Source: Hydractinia symbiolongicarpus (taxonomy: Eukaryota; Cnidaria; Hydrozoa; Anthoathecata; Hydractiniidae). From it: a DNA stretch of 64,000 nt. Under the pieces are notes generated by a model. That model saw only the letters and a list, made by a program, of their open reading frames with translations, was not told the origin of the DNA and searched no databases. Numbering within the stretch: the first letter of the stretch is position 1; each line of letters begins with the position of its first letter. The translations under genes were made by a program, and so were the position numbers. The stretch spans positions 2,110,001 through 2,174,000 of the forward strand of contig NC_079884.1 in NCBI RefSeq assembly GCF_029227915.1, read 5' to 3'. Positions 25,577 through 39,692 of this stretch are shown piece by piece.

Positions 25577-27426
25577 CAGTGTAATCGATGAATTCCAGCA
25601 ATCATGTCAAATTAAGAACAATGTTATTTCATGAAATCCAATTGTCTCATTTATCACATTTATGAGGTCAAAGTCCAAAATCAGTTCAATTAAGTCCCAC
25701 AGTCAATCGCGTAACTGTTAAAAGCGATGCAACCTAGCAATATCAGAAAAATATCGCTAAATACATGTTGGTACGAATATGTGACCCAACCGTTGTAACT
25801 CAACCGGACTGATACTGTCAGAAAGTCAAGGAAATGTAGGTTTTGAAACTGTCTCTATTTATTCAGCGCGCGCTAACGGCAACGATTGGTCCCACTGTAC
25901 AAAATGACTAATTTATCTAAATTTTTAATAAAGCGCTCCCACACCGCCCAGTGTAATCGCTGAGTTCCAGCAATCATGTCAAATTAAGAAGAATGTTATT
26001 TCTTGGACTCCAATTGCCTCATTTATCACATTTATAAGGTCGAAGTCCAAAATCAGCTCAATTAAGTCCCACAGTCAATCGCTTCACTGTTACAAGCGAT
26101 ACAACCTAGCAATATCAGAAAAATATCACTAAATACATGTTGGTACGAATATGTGACGCAACCGCTGTAACTCAACCGGACTGATACTGTCAGAAAGTCA
26201 AGGAAATGTAGGTTTTGAAACTTTCTCTATTTCTTCAGCCCGCCCTAACGGCTAGGATTGGTCCCACAGTAAAAAATGACTTATTTCTTTACACTTATAA
26301 ATAAAGCGCTACCACAGGGCACAGTGTAATCGCTGAGTTCCAGCAATAATGTCGAAATAAGAAGAATGTTATTTCTTGGAGTCCCATTGTCCCATTCATC
26401 ACATTTATAAGGTCAAAGTCCAAAATCAGTTCAATTAAATCCCACAGCCAATCGCTTCACTGTTACAAGCGATACAACTTAGTAATATCGGAGAAATATC
26501 ACTAAATACATGTTGGAACAAATATGTGACGCAATCGTTGTAACTCAAACATGTAGTTTACTGAAAATGGCTCTATTTCCTAAGTGCAGGCTGACGGCTC
26601 GGATTGGTACCACAGTAAAAAATAACTTACTTATCTAAATGTTTTAATGAAGCGCTACTGCAGAGCCCAGTGTAATCGATGAATTCTAGCAATGATGTCA
26701 AATTAAGAAGAATGTTATTTCTTGGAGACCAATTGTCTTATTTATCACAATATATGAGGTCAAAATCCAAAATCAGTTCAATTAAGTCCTACAGTCAATC
26801 GCTTCGCTGTTAAAAGCGATGCAACCTAGTAACATCAGAAAAATATCGCTAAATACATTGTGGTACGAATATCTGACGCAACCGTTGTAACTCAACCGGA
26901 CTGATACTGTCAGAAAGTCAAGGAAATGTAGTTTTTGAAAGTGTTTCCATTTCTTCAGCGCGCGCTAACGGCTAGCATTAGTCCAACAGTAAGAAATGAT
27001 TTACTTATCTACACTTATAAATAAAGCGCTAAGACAGGGCACAGTGTAATCGCTGAGTTCCAGCAATCATGTCAAATTAAGAAGAATGTTATTTCTTGGA
27101 GTCCCATTGTCCCATTCATCACATTTATAAGGTCAAAGTCCAAAATCAGTTCAATTAAATCCCAAAGTCAATCGTTTCACTGTTAAAAGCGATACAACTT
27201 AGTAATATCGGAGAAGTATCACTAAATACATGTTGGTACATATATGTGACGCAACCGTTGTAACTCAAACATGTAATTTACTGAAAATGGCTCTATTTCT
27301 TCAGTGCAGGCTGACAGCTAGGACTGGCACCACAGCAAAAAGTAACTTACTTATCTAAATTTTTTAATGAAGCGCTACTGCTGAGCCCAGTGTAATCGTT
27401 GAACTCCAGCAATCATGTGAAATTAA
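25577..27426 (+). repeat. Satellite, transition from long higher-order repeats to dimers
   Basis: A and B monomers in irregular order, with variants such as CCCATTGTCCCATTCATCAC and GTGGTACGAATAT that are shared with 32.8-35.1 kb. No gene seen. Confidence 0.85.
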
Positions 27427-30400
27427 GAACAATGTTATTTCTTGAAATCCAATTATCTCATTTATCACATTTATGAGGTCAAAGTACAAAATCAATTCAA
27501 ATAAGTCCCACAGTCAATTGTTTCACTGTTAAAAGCGATGCAACTTTGTAATATCGGAAAAATATCACTAAATACATGTTGGTATGAATATGTGACGCAA
27601 CCATTGTAACTCAACCGGACTGATACTGTCAGAAAGTCAAGGAAATGTAGGTTTTGAAACTGTTTCTATTTCTTCAGCCCGCGCTAACGGCTAGGATTGG
27701 TCCCACAGTAAAAAAATGACTTATTTCTCTACACTTATAAATAAAGCGCTACCACAGGGCATAGTGTAATCGCTGAGTTCCAGCAATCATGTCAAATTAA
27801 GAAGAATGTTATTTCTTGAAGTGCCATTGTCCCATTCATCACATTTATAAGGTCAAAACTCCAAAATCAGTTAAATTAAATCCCACAGTCAATCGCTTCA
27901 CTGTTACAAGCGATACAACTTAGTAATATCAGAGAAATATCACTAAATACATGTTGCCTCAAATATGTGACGAAACCGTTGTAACTCAAACATGTAGTTT
28001 ACTGAAAATAGCTCTATTTCTTCAGTGCAGGCTGACGGCTAGGACTGGCACCACAGTAAAAAGTAACTTACTTATCTAAATTTTTTAATGAAGCGCTACT
28101 GCTGAGCCCAGTGTAATCGATGAACTCCAGCAATCATGTGAAATTAAGAACAAAGTTATTTCTTGAAATCCAATTGTCTCATTTATCACATTTATGAGGT
28201 CAAAGTACAAAATCAATTCAAATAAGTCCCACAGTCAATTGTTTCACTGTTAAAAGCGATGCAACTTTGTAATATCGGAAAAATATCACTAAATACATGT
28301 TGGTACGAATATGTGACGCAACCGTTGTAACTCAACCGGACTGATACTGTCTGAAAGTCAAGGAAATGTAGGTTTTGAAACTGTTTCTATTTCTTCAGCC
28401 CGCGCTAACGGCTAGGATTGGTCCCACAGTAAAAAATGACTTATTTCTCTACACTTATAAATAAAGCGCTACCACAGGGCATAGTGTAATCGCTGAGTTC
28501 CAGCAATCATGTCAAATTAAGAAGAATGTTATTTCTTGAAGTGCCATTGTCCCATTCATCACATTTATAAGGTCAAAACTCCAAAATCAGTTAAATTAAA
28601 TCCCACAGTCAATCGCTTCACTGTTACAAGCGATACAACTTAGTAATATCAGAGAAATATCACTAAATACATGTTGCCTCAAATATGTGACGAAACCGTT
28701 GTAACTCAAACATGTAGTTTACTGAAAATAGCTCTATTTCTTCAGTGCAGGCTGACGGCTAGGACTGGCACCACAGTAAAAAGTAACTTACTTATCTAAA
28801 TTTTTTAATGAAGTGCTACTGCTGAGCCCAGTGTAATCGATGAACTCCAGCAATCATGTGAAATTAAGAACAATGTTATTTCTTGAAATCCAATTGTCTC
28901 ATTTATCACATTTATGAGGTCAAAGTACAAAATCAATTCAAATAAGTCCCACAGTCAATTGTTTCACTGTTAAAAGCGATGCAACTTTGTAATATCGGAA
29001 AAATATCACTAAATACATGTTGGTATGAATATGTGACGCAACCGTTGTAACTCAACCGGACTGATACTGTCAGAAAGTCAAGGAAATGTAGGTTTTGAAA
29101 CTGTTTCTATTTCTTCAGCCCGCGCTAACGGCTAGGATTGGTCCCACAGTAAAAAATGACTTATTTCTCTACACTTATAAATAAAGCGCTATCACAGGGC
29201 ATAGTGTAATCGCTGAGTTCCAGCAATCATGTCAAATTAAGAAGAATGTTATTTCTTGAAGTGCCATTGTCCCATTCATCACATTTATAAGGTCAAAACT
29301 CCAAAATCAGTTAAATTAAATCCCGCAGTCAATCGCTTCACTGTTACAAGCGATACAACTTAGTAATATCGGAGAAATATCACTAAATACATGTTGCATC
29401 AAATATGTGACGCAACCGTTGTAACTCAAACATGTAGTTTAGTGAAAATGGCTCTATTTCCTCAGTGCAGGCTGACGGCTAGGATTGCCACCACAGTAAA
29501 AAATAACTTATTTATCTAAATTTTTTAATGAAGCGCTACTGCAGAGCCCAGTGCAATCGATGAATTCCAGCAAGGATGTCAAATTAAGAACAATTTTATT
29601 TCTTGAAATCCAATTGTCTCATTTATCAAATTTATGAGGTCAAAGTCCAAAATCAGTTCAATTAAGTCACATAGTCAATCGCTTCGCTGTTAAAAGCGAT
29701 GCAACTTTGTAATATCGGAAAAATATCACTAAATACATGTTGGTACGAATATGTGACGCAACCGTTGTAACTCAACCGGACTGATACTGGTAGAAAGTCA
29801 AGGAAATGTAGGTTTTGAAACTGTTTCTATTTCTTCAGCCCGCGCTAACGGCTAGGATTGGTCCCACAGTAAAAAATGACTTATTTCTCTACACTTATAA
29901 ATAAAGCGCTACCACAGGGCATAGTGTAATCGCTGAGTTCCAGCAATCATGTCAAATTAAGAAGAATGTTATTTCTTGAAGTGCCATTGTCCCATTGATC
30001 ACATTTATAAGGTCAAAACTTCAAAATCAGTTAAATTAAATCCCACAGTCAATCGCTTCACTGTTACAACCGATACAACTTAGTAATATCGGAGAAATAT
30101 CACTAAATACATGTTGCATCAAATATGTGACGCAACCGTTGTAACTCAAACATGTATTTTAGTGAAAATGGCTCTATTTCCTCAGTGCAGACTGACGGCT
30201 AGGATTGGCACCACAGTAAAAAATAACTTATTTATCTAAATTTTTAATGAAGCGCTACTGCAGAGCCTAGTGTAATCGATGAATTCCAGCAAGGTTTTCA
30301 AATTAAGAACAATGTTATTTCTTGAAATCCAATTGTCTCATTTATCACATTTATGAGGTCAAAGTCCAAAATCAGTTCAATTAAGTCACACAGTCAATCG

Positions 30401-31744
30401 CTCCGCTGTTAAAAGCAATGCAACCTAGTAATATCAGAAAAATATCGCTAAATACATGTTGGTACGAATTTGTGACGCAACCGTTGTAACTAAACCGGAC
30501 TGATGCTGTCAGAAAGTGAAGGAAATGTAGGTTTTGAAACTGTCTCTATTTCTTCAGCCCGCCCTAACGGCTGGGATTGGTCCCACAGTAAAAAATCACT
30601 TATTTCTCTACACTTATAAATAAAGCGCTACCACAGGGCACAGTGTAATCGCTGAGTTCCAGCAATCATGTCATATTAAGAAGATTGTTATTTCTTGGTG
30701 TCCCATTGTCCCATTCATCACACTTATAAGGTCAAAGTCCAAAATCAGTTCAATTAAATCCCACAGCCAATCGCTTCACTGTTACAAGCGTTACAACTTA
30801 GTAATATCGGAGAAATATCACTAAGTACATGTTGGAACAAATATCTGACGCAACCGTTGTTACTCAAACATGTAGTTTACTGAAAATGGCTCTATTTCTT
30901 CAGTGCATGCTGACGTCTAGGATTGGTGCCACAGTAAAAAATAACTTACCTATCTAAATTTTTTAATGAAGCGCTACTGCAGAGCCTAGTGTAATCGATG
31001 AATTCCAGCAATGATGTCAAATTAAGAACAATGTTATTTCTTGAAATCCAATTGTCTCATTTATCACATTTATGAGATCAAAGTCCAAAATCAGTTCAAT
31101 TAAGTCCCATGGTCAATCGCTTCGCTGTTAAAAGCGATGCAACCTAGTAATATCAAAAAAATATCGCTAAATACATGTTAGTGCGAATATGTGACGCAAC
31201 TGTTGTAAATCAACCGGAATGATACTGTCAGAAAGTCAAGGAAATGTAGTTTTTGAAACTGTCTCTATTTCTTCAGCGCGCGCTAACGGCTAGTATTGGT
31301 ACCACAGTAAAAAATGACTTACTTATCTACACTTATAAATGAAGCGCTACCACAGGGCACAGTGTAGTCGCTGAGTTCCAGCAATCATGTCAAACTAAGA
31401 AGAATGTTATTTCTTGGAGTCCCATTGTCCCATTCATCACATTTATAAGGTCAAAGTCCAAAATCAGTTCAATTAAATCCCACAGTCAATCGCTTCACTG
31501 GTACAAGCGATACAACTTAGTAATATCGGAGATATATCACTAAATACATGTTGGAACAAATATGTGACGCAACCGTTGTAACTCAAACATGCAGTTTACT
31601 GAATATGGCTCTATTTCCTCAGTGCAGGGTGACGGCTAGGATTGGCACCACATTAAAAAATAACTTACTTATCTAAATTTTTTAATGAAGCGCTACTGCA
31701 GAGCCTAGTGTAATCGATGAATTCCAGCAATGATGTCAAATTAA
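27427..31744 (+). repeat. A-B dimer satellite array, about 719-721 bp period, six units
   Basis: The B-monomer mark GAACAA, followed by TTTCTTGAAATCCAATT, occurs at 27427, 28148, 28868, 29588, 30307, 31026 and 31745: steps of 721, 720, 720, 719, 719 and 719. The extra base relative to 719 comes from GTCAAAACTCC in the A monomer of the early units. The first four units are much more alike than the last two, so the block expanded by steps. Confidence 0.92.
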
Positions 31745-33927
31745 GAACAATGTTATTTCTTGAAATCCAATTGTCTCATTAACCACATTTATGAGGTCAA
31801 AGTCGAAATCAGTTCAATTAAGTCCCACAGTCAATCGCTTCGCTGTTAAAAGCGATGCAACCTAGTAATATCAGAAAAATATCGCTAAATACATGTTGGT
31901 ACGAATATGTGACGCAACTGTTGTAACTTAACCGGACTGATACTGTCAGAAAGTCAAGGAAATGTAGTTTTTGAAACTGTCTCTATTTCTTCAGCGTGCG
32001 CTGACGGCTAGGATTGGTACCACAGTAAAAAATGACTTACTTATCTACACTTTCAAATAAAGCGCTACCACAGCGCCCAGTGTAATCGCTGAGTTCCAGC
32101 AATCATGTCAAATTAAGAAGAATGTTATTTCTTGGAGACCAATTGTCTCATTTATCACATTTAGGAGGTCAAAGTCCAAAATAAGTTCAATTAAGACCCA
32201 CATTCAATCGTTTCACTGCTAAAAGCGATACAACTTAATAATATCGGAAAAACATCACTAAATACATGTTGCTACGAATATGTGACGCAACCGTTGCAAC
32301 TCAACCGGACTGGTACTGTCAGAAAGTCACTGAATTAGAGTTTTTAAAACTGTTTCCATTTCTTCAGCGTGCGCTAACGGCTAGGATTGCTCCCTCAGTA
32401 AAAAATGACTTACTTATCTACACTTTCAAATAAAGCGCTACCACAGCGCCTAGTGTTATCGCAGAGTTCCAGCAATCATGTCAAGTTAAGAAGAATGTTA
32501 TTTCTTGGAGTCCAGTTGTCTCATTTATCAAATTTAGGAGGTCTAAGTCCAAAATCAGTTCAATTAAGTCCCACAGTCAATCGTTTCACTGTTAAAAGCG
32601 ATGCAATCTAGTAATATCAGAAAAATATCGCTAAATACATGTTGGTACGAATATGTGACACAACCGTTGTAACTCAACCGGACTGATGCTGTCAGAAAGT
32701 CAATGAAATGTAGTTTTTGAAAGTGTTTCCATTTCTTCAGCGCGCGCTAACGGCTAGCATTTGTCCCACAGTAAGAAATGATTTACTTATCTACACTTAT
32801 AAATAAAGCGCTACCACAGGGCACAGTGTAATCGCTGAGTTCCAGCAATCATGTCGAATTAAGAAGAATGTTATTTCTTGGAGTCCCATTGCCCCATTCA
32901 TCACATTTATAAGGTCAAAGTCCAAAATCAGTTCAATTAAATCCCACAGCCAATCGGTTTACTGTTACAAGCGATACAACTTAGTAATATCGGGGAAATA
33001 TCACTCAATACATGTTGGAACAAATATGTGACGCAATCGTTGTGACTCAAACATGTAGTTTACTGAAAATGGCTCTATTTCCTAAGTGCAGGCTGACGGC
33101 TAGGATTGGTACCACAGTAAAAAATAACTTACTTATCTAAATGTTTTAATGAAGCGCTATTGCAGAGCCCAGTGTAATCGATGAATTCTAGCAATGATGT
33201 CAAATTAAGAAGAATGTTATTTCTTGGAGACCAATTATCTTATTTATCACATTTATGAGGTCAAAATCCAAAATCAGTTCAATTAAGCCCTACAGTCAAT
33301 CGCTTCGCTGTTAAAAGCGATGCAACCTAGTAACATCAGAAAAATATCGCTAAATACATTGTGGTACGAATATGTGACGCAACCATTGTAACTCAACCGG
33401 ACTGATACTGTCAGAAAGTCAAAGAAATGTAGTTTTTGAAACTGTCTCTATATCTTCAGTGCGCGCTAACGGCTAGGATTGGTACCACAGTAAAGAATGA
33501 CTTACTAATTTACACTTTCAAGTAAAGTGCTACCTCAGCGCCCAATGTAATCGCTGAGTTCCAGCAATCATGTCAAATTAAGAAGAATGTTATTTCTTGA
33601 AGTCCCATTGTCCCATTCATCACATTTATAAGGTCAAAGTCCAAAATCAGTTCAATTAAATCCCAAAGTCAATCGTTTCACTGTTAAAAGCGATACAACT
33701 TAGTAATATCGGAGAAGTATCACTAAATACATGTTGGTACATATATGTGACGCAACCGTTGTAACTCAAACATGTAGTTTACTGAAAATGGCTCTATTTC
33801 TTCAGTGCAGGCTGACGGCTAGGACTGGCACCACAGTAAAAAGTAACTTACTTATCTAAATTTTTTAATGAAGCGCTACTGCTGAGCCCAGTGTAATCGT
33901 TGAACTCCAGCAATCATGTGAAATTAA
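31745..33927 (+). repeat. Satellite, A-rich interruption of the dimer array
   Basis: The 2183-bp gap between dimer marks fits four A and two B monomers (2184). The A monomers at about 32.1-32.7 kb are more diverged than the flanking dimers. No gene: the 68-codon frame at 32405 is monomer sequence. Confidence 0.85.
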
Positions 33928-34688
33928 GAACAATGTTATTTCTTGAAATCCAATTATCTCATTTATCACATTTATGAGGTCAAAGTACAAAATCAATTCA
34001 AATAAGTCCCACAGTCAATTGTTTCACTGTTAAAAGCGATGCAACTTTGTAATATCGGAAAAATATCACTAAATACATGTTGGTACGAATATGTGACGCA
34101 ACCGTTGTAACTCAACCGGACTGATACTGTCAGAAAGTCAAGGAAATGTAGGTTTTGAAACTGTTTCTATTTCTTCAGCCCGCGCTAACGGCTAGGATTG
34201 GTCCCACAGTAAAAAATGACTTATTTCTCTACACTTATAAATAAAGCGCTACCACAGGGCATAGTGTAAAAGCTGAGTTCCAGCAATCATGTCAAATTAA
34301 GAAGAATGTTATTTCTTGAAGTGCCATTGTCCCATTCATCACATTTATAAGGTCAAAACTCCAAAATCAGTTAAATTAAATCCCACAGTCAATCGCTTCA
34401 CTGTTACAACCGATACAACTTAGTAATATCGGAGAAATATCACTAAATACATGTTGCATCAAATATGTGACGCAACCGTTGTAACTCAAACATGTAGTTT
34501 AGTGAAAATGGCTCTATTTCCTCAGTGCAGGCTGACGGCTAGGATTGGCACCACAGTAAAAAATAAATTATTTATCTAAATTTTTTAATGAAGCGCTACT
34601 GCAGAGCCCAGTGTAATCGATGAATTCCAGCAAGGATTTCAAATTAAGAACAATGTTATTTCTTGAAATCCAATTGTCTCATTTATCA
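33250..34688 (+). repeat. 1439-bp satellite duplication (two dimers), copy 1
   Basis: Block repeated at 34689-36127 with a constant offset of 1439. Shared private variants are AAGCCCTACAGTC, ACATTGTGGTACG, CTATATCTTCAGTGCGCGC and TTACTAATTTACACTTTCAA. Related monomers at 26.7-27.5 kb show an older, longer-range duplication of the same block. Confidence 0.85.
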
Positions 34689-36127
34689 CATTTACGAGGT
34701 CAAAATCCAAAATCAGTTCAATTAAGCCCTACAGTCAATCGCTTCGCTGTTAAAAGCGATGCAACCTAGTAACATCAGAAAAATATCGCTAAATACATTG
34801 TGGTACGAATATGTGACGCAACCATTGTAACTCAACCGGACTGATACTGTCAGAAAGTCAAAGAAATGTAGTTTTTGAAACTGTCTCTATATCTTCAGTG
34901 CGCGCTAACGGCTAGGATTGGTACCACAGTAAAGAATGACTTACTAATTTACACTTTCAAGTAAAGTGCTACCTCAGCGCCCAATGTAATCGCTGAGTTC
35001 CAGCAATCATGTCAAATTAAGAAGAATGTTATTTCTTGAAGTCCCATTGTCCCATTCATCACATTTATAAGGTCAAAGTCCAAAATCAGTTCAATTAAAT
35101 CCCAAAGTCAATCGTTTCACTGTTAAAAGCGATACAACTTAGTAATATCGGAGAAGTATCACTAAATACATGTTGGTACATATATGTGACGCAACCGTTG
35201 TAACTCAAACATGTAGTTTACTGAAAATGGCTCTATTTCTTCAGTGCAGGCTGACGGCTAGGACTGGCACCACAGTAAAAAGTAACTTACTTATCTAAAT
35301 TTTTTAATGAAGCGCTACTGCTGAGCCCAGTGTAATCGTTGAACTCCAGCAATCATGTGAAATTAAGAACAATGTTATTTCTTGAAATCCAATTATCTCA
35401 TTTATCACATTTATGAGGTCAAAGTACAAAATCAATTCAAATAAGTCCCACAGTCAATTGTTTCACTGTTAAAAGCGATGCAACTTTGTAATATCGGAAA
35501 AATATCACTAAATACATGTTGGTACGAATATGTGACGCAACCGTTGTAACTCAACCGGACTGATACTGTCAGAAAGTCAAGGAAATGTAGGTTTTGAAAC
35601 TGTTTCTATTTCTTCAGCCCGCGCTAACGGCTAGGATTGGTCCCACAGTAAAAAATGACTTATTTCTCTACACTTATAAATAAAGCGCTACCACAGGGCA
35701 TAGTGTAATCGCTGAGTTCCAGCAATCATGTCAAATTAAGAAGAATGTTATTTCTTGAAGTGCCATTGTCCCATTCATCACATTTATAAGGTCAAAACTC
35801 CAAAATCAGTTAAATTAAATCCCACAGTCAATCGCTTCACTGTTACAACCGATACAACTTAGTAATATCGGCGAAATATCACTAAATACATGTTGCATCA
35901 AATATGTGACGCAACCGTTGTAACTCAAACATGTAGTTTAGTGAAAATGGCTCTATTTCCTCAGTGCAGGCTGACGGCTAGGATTGGCACCACAGTAAAA
36001 AATAAATTATTTATCTAAATTTTTTAATGAAGCGCTACTGCAGAGCCCAGTGTAATCGATGAATTCCAGCAAGGATTTCAAATTAAGAACAATGTTATTT
36101 CTTGAAATCCAATTGTCTCATTTATCA
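34689..36127 (+). repeat. 1439-bp satellite duplication (two dimers), copy 2
   Basis: Second copy of the preceding block with very few differences (for example TATGAGG against TACGAGG at the left end, and AAAAGCTG against AATCGCTG further in). After it the array returns to dimers of the 30.4-kb variety. Confidence 0.85.
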
Positions 36128-36348
36128 CATTTATGAGGTCAAAGTCCAAAATCAGTTCAATTAAGTCACACAGTCAATCGCTCCGCTGTTAAAAGCGATG
36201 CAACCTAGTAATATCAGAAAAATATCGCTAAATACATGTTGGTACGAATTTGTGACGCAACCGTTGTAACTAAACCGGACTGATGCTGTCAGAAAGTGAA
36301 GGAAATGTAGGTTTTGAAACTGTCTCTATATCTTCAGCCCGCCCTAAC

Positions 36349-36376
36349 GGCTAGGATTGGTCCTAGGATTGGTCCA
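36349..36376 (+). repeat. Short tandem duplication inside an A monomer
   Basis: CTAGGATTGGTC is repeated directly and one C of the normal CCCACAG is missing. This adds about 11 bp to this dimer only. It is a private mutation useful as a marker. Confidence 0.85.
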
Positions 36377-39300
36377 CAGTAAAAAATCACTTATTTCTCT
36401 ACACTTATAAATAAAGCGCTACCACAGGACACAGTGTAATCGCTGAGTTCCAGCAATCATGTCATATTAAGAAGAATGTTATTTTTTGGTGTCCCATTGT
36501 CCCATTCATCACACTTATAAGGTCAAAGTCCAAAATCAGTTCAATTAAATCCCACAGCCAATCGCTTCACTGTTACAAGCGTTACAACTTAGTAATATCG
36601 GAGAAATATCACTAAATACATGTTGGAACAAATATCTGACGCAACCGTTGTAACTCAAACATGTAGTTTACTGAAAATGGCTCTATTTCCTCAGTGCATG
36701 CTGACGTCTAGGATTGGTGCCACAGTAAAAAATAACTTACTTATCTAAATTTTTTAATGAAGCGCTACTGCAGAGCCTAGTGTAATCGATGAATTCCAGC
36801 AATGATGTCAAATTAAGAACAATGTTATTTCTTGAAATCCAATTGTCTCATTTATCACATTTATGAGATCAAAGACCAAAATCAGTTCAATTAAGTCCCA
36901 CGGTCAATCGCTTCGCTGTTAAAAGCGATGCAACTTTGTAATATCGGAAAAATATCACTAAATACATGTTGGTACGAGTATGTGACGCAACCGTTGTAAC
37001 TCAACCGGACTGATACTGTCAGAAAGTCAAGGAAATGTAGGTTTTGAAACTGTTTCTATTTCTTCAGCCCGCGCTAACGGCTAGGATTGGTCCCACAGTT
37101 AAAAATGACTTATTTCTCTACACTTATAAATAAAGCGCTACCACAGGGCATAGTGTAATCGCTGAGTTCCAGCAATCATGTCAAATTAAGAAGAATGTTA
37201 TTTCTTGAAGTGCCATTGTCCCATTCATCACATTTATAAGGTCAAAACTCCAAAATCAGTTAAATTAAATCCCACAGTCAATTGCTTCACTGTTACAACC
37301 GATACAACTTAGTAATATCGGAGAAATATCACTAAGTACATGTTGCATCAAAAATGTGACGCAACCGTTGTAACTCAAACATGTAGTTTAGTGAAAATGG
37401 CTCTATTTCCTCAGTGCATGCTGACGTCTAGGATTGGTGCCACAGTTAAAAATAACTTACTTATCTAAATTTTTTAATGAAGCGCTACTGCAGAGCCTAG
37501 TGTAATCGATGAATTCCAGCATTGATGTCAAATTAAGAACAATGTTATTTCTTGAAATCCAATTGTCTCATTTATCACATTTATGAGGTCAAAGTCCAAA
37601 ATCAGTTCAATTAAGTCACACAGTCAATCGCTCCGCTGTTAAAAGCGATGCAACCTAGTAATATCAGAAAAATATCGCTAAATACATGTTGGTACGAATT
37701 TGTGATGCAACCGTTGTAACTAAACCGGACTGATGCCGTCAGAAAGTGAAGGAAATGTAGGTTTTGAAACTGTCTCTATTTCTTCAGCCCGCCCTAACGG
37801 CTAGGATTGGTCCCACAGTGAAAAATCACTTATTTCTCTACACTTATAAATAAAGCGCTACCACAGGGCACAGTGTAATCACTGAGTTCCAGCAATCATG
37901 TCATATTAAGAAGAATGTTATTTATTGGTGTCCCATTGTCCCATTCATCACACTTATAAGGTCAAAGTCCAAAATCAGTTCAATTAAATCCTACAGCCAA
38001 TCGCTTCACTGTTACAAGCGTTACAACTTAGTAATATCGGAGAAATATCACTAAATACATGTTGGAACAAATATCTGACGCAACCGTTGTAACTCAAACA
38101 TGTAGTTTACTGAAAATGGCTCTATTTCCTCAGTGCATGCTGACGTCTAGGATTGGTGCCACAGTAAAAAATAACTTACTTATCTAAATTTTTTAATGAA
38201 GCGCTACTGCAGAGCCTAGTGTAATCGATGAATTCCAGCAATGATGTCAAATTAAGAACAATGTTATTTCTTGAAATCCAATTGTCTCATTTATCACATT
38301 TATGAGGTCAAAGTCCAAAATCAGTTCAATTAAGTCACACAGTCAATCGCTCCGCTGTTAAAAGCGATGCAACCTAGTAATATCAGAAAAATATCGCTAA
38401 ATACATGTTGGTACGAATTTGTGACGCAACCGTTGTAACTAAACCGGACTGATGCTGTCAGAAAGTGAAGGAAATGTAGGTTTTGAAACTGTCTCTATTT
38501 CTTCAGCCCGCCCTAACGGCTAGGATTGGTCCCACAGTAAAAAATCACTTATTTCTCTACACTTATAAATAAAGCGCTACCACAGGGCACAGTGTAATCG
38601 CTGAGTTCCAGCAATCATGTCATATTAAGAAGAATGTTATTTCTTGGTGTCCCATTGTCCCATTCATCACACTTATAAGGTCAAAGTCCAAAATCAGTTC
38701 AATTAAATCCCACAGCCAATCGCTTCACTGTTACAAGCGTTACAACTTAGTAATATCGGAGAAATATCACTAAATACATGTTGGAACAAATATCTGACGC
38801 AACCGTTGTAACTCAAACATGTAGTTTAGTGAAAATGGCTCTATTTCCTCAGTGCAGGCTGACGGCTAGGATTGGCACCACAGTAAAAAATAAATTATTT
38901 ATCTAAATTTTTTAATGAAGCGCTACTGCAGAGCCCAGTGTAATCGATGAATTCCAGCAAGGATTTCAAATTAAGAACAATGTTATTTCTTGAAATCCAA
39001 TTATCTCATTTATCACATTTATGAGATCAAAGCTAAAAATCAGTTCAATTAAGTCCCATGGTCAATCGCTTCGCTGTTAAAAGCGATGCAACCTAGTAAT
39101 ATCAAAAAAATATCGCTAAATACATGTTAGTGCGAATATGTGACGCAACTGTTGTAAATCAACCGGAATGATACTGTCAGAAAGTCAAGGAAATGTAGTT
39201 TTTGAAACTGTCTCTATTTCTTCAGCGCGCGCTAACGGCTAGTATTGGTACCACAGTAAAAAATGACTTACTTATCTACACTTATAAATGAAGTGCTACC

Positions 39301-39692
39301 ACAGGGCACAGTGTATTCGCTGAGTTCCAGCAATCATTTCAAATTAAGAAAAATGTTATTTCTTGGAGTCCCATTGCCCCATTCAACACATTTATAAGGT
39401 CAAAGTCCAAAATCAGTTCAATTAAATCCCACATTCAATCGTTTCACTGGTACAAGCGATACAACTTAGTAATATCGGAGATATATCACTAAATACATGT
39501 TGGAACAAATATGTGACGCAACCGTTGTAACTCAAACATGCAGTTTACTGAATATGGCTCTATTTCCTCAGTGCAGGTTGACGGCTAGGATTGGCACCAC
39601 ATTAAAAAATAACTTACTTATCTAAATTTTTTAATGAAGCGCTACTGCAGAGCCCAGTGTAATCGATGAATTCCAGCAATCATGTCAAATTA

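Larger units (their letters stand above)
33928..39692 (+). repeat. A-B dimer satellite array, about 719 bp period, eight units
   Basis: The B mark GAACAATG recurs at 33928, 34648, 35367, 36087, 36817, 37537, 38256, 38974 and 39693, so steps are 718-720 except 730 at 36087-36817. The longer step is explained by a short tandem duplication of CTAGGATTGGTC near 36350-36375. It overlaps the 1439-bp duplication annotated separately. Confidence 0.92.
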
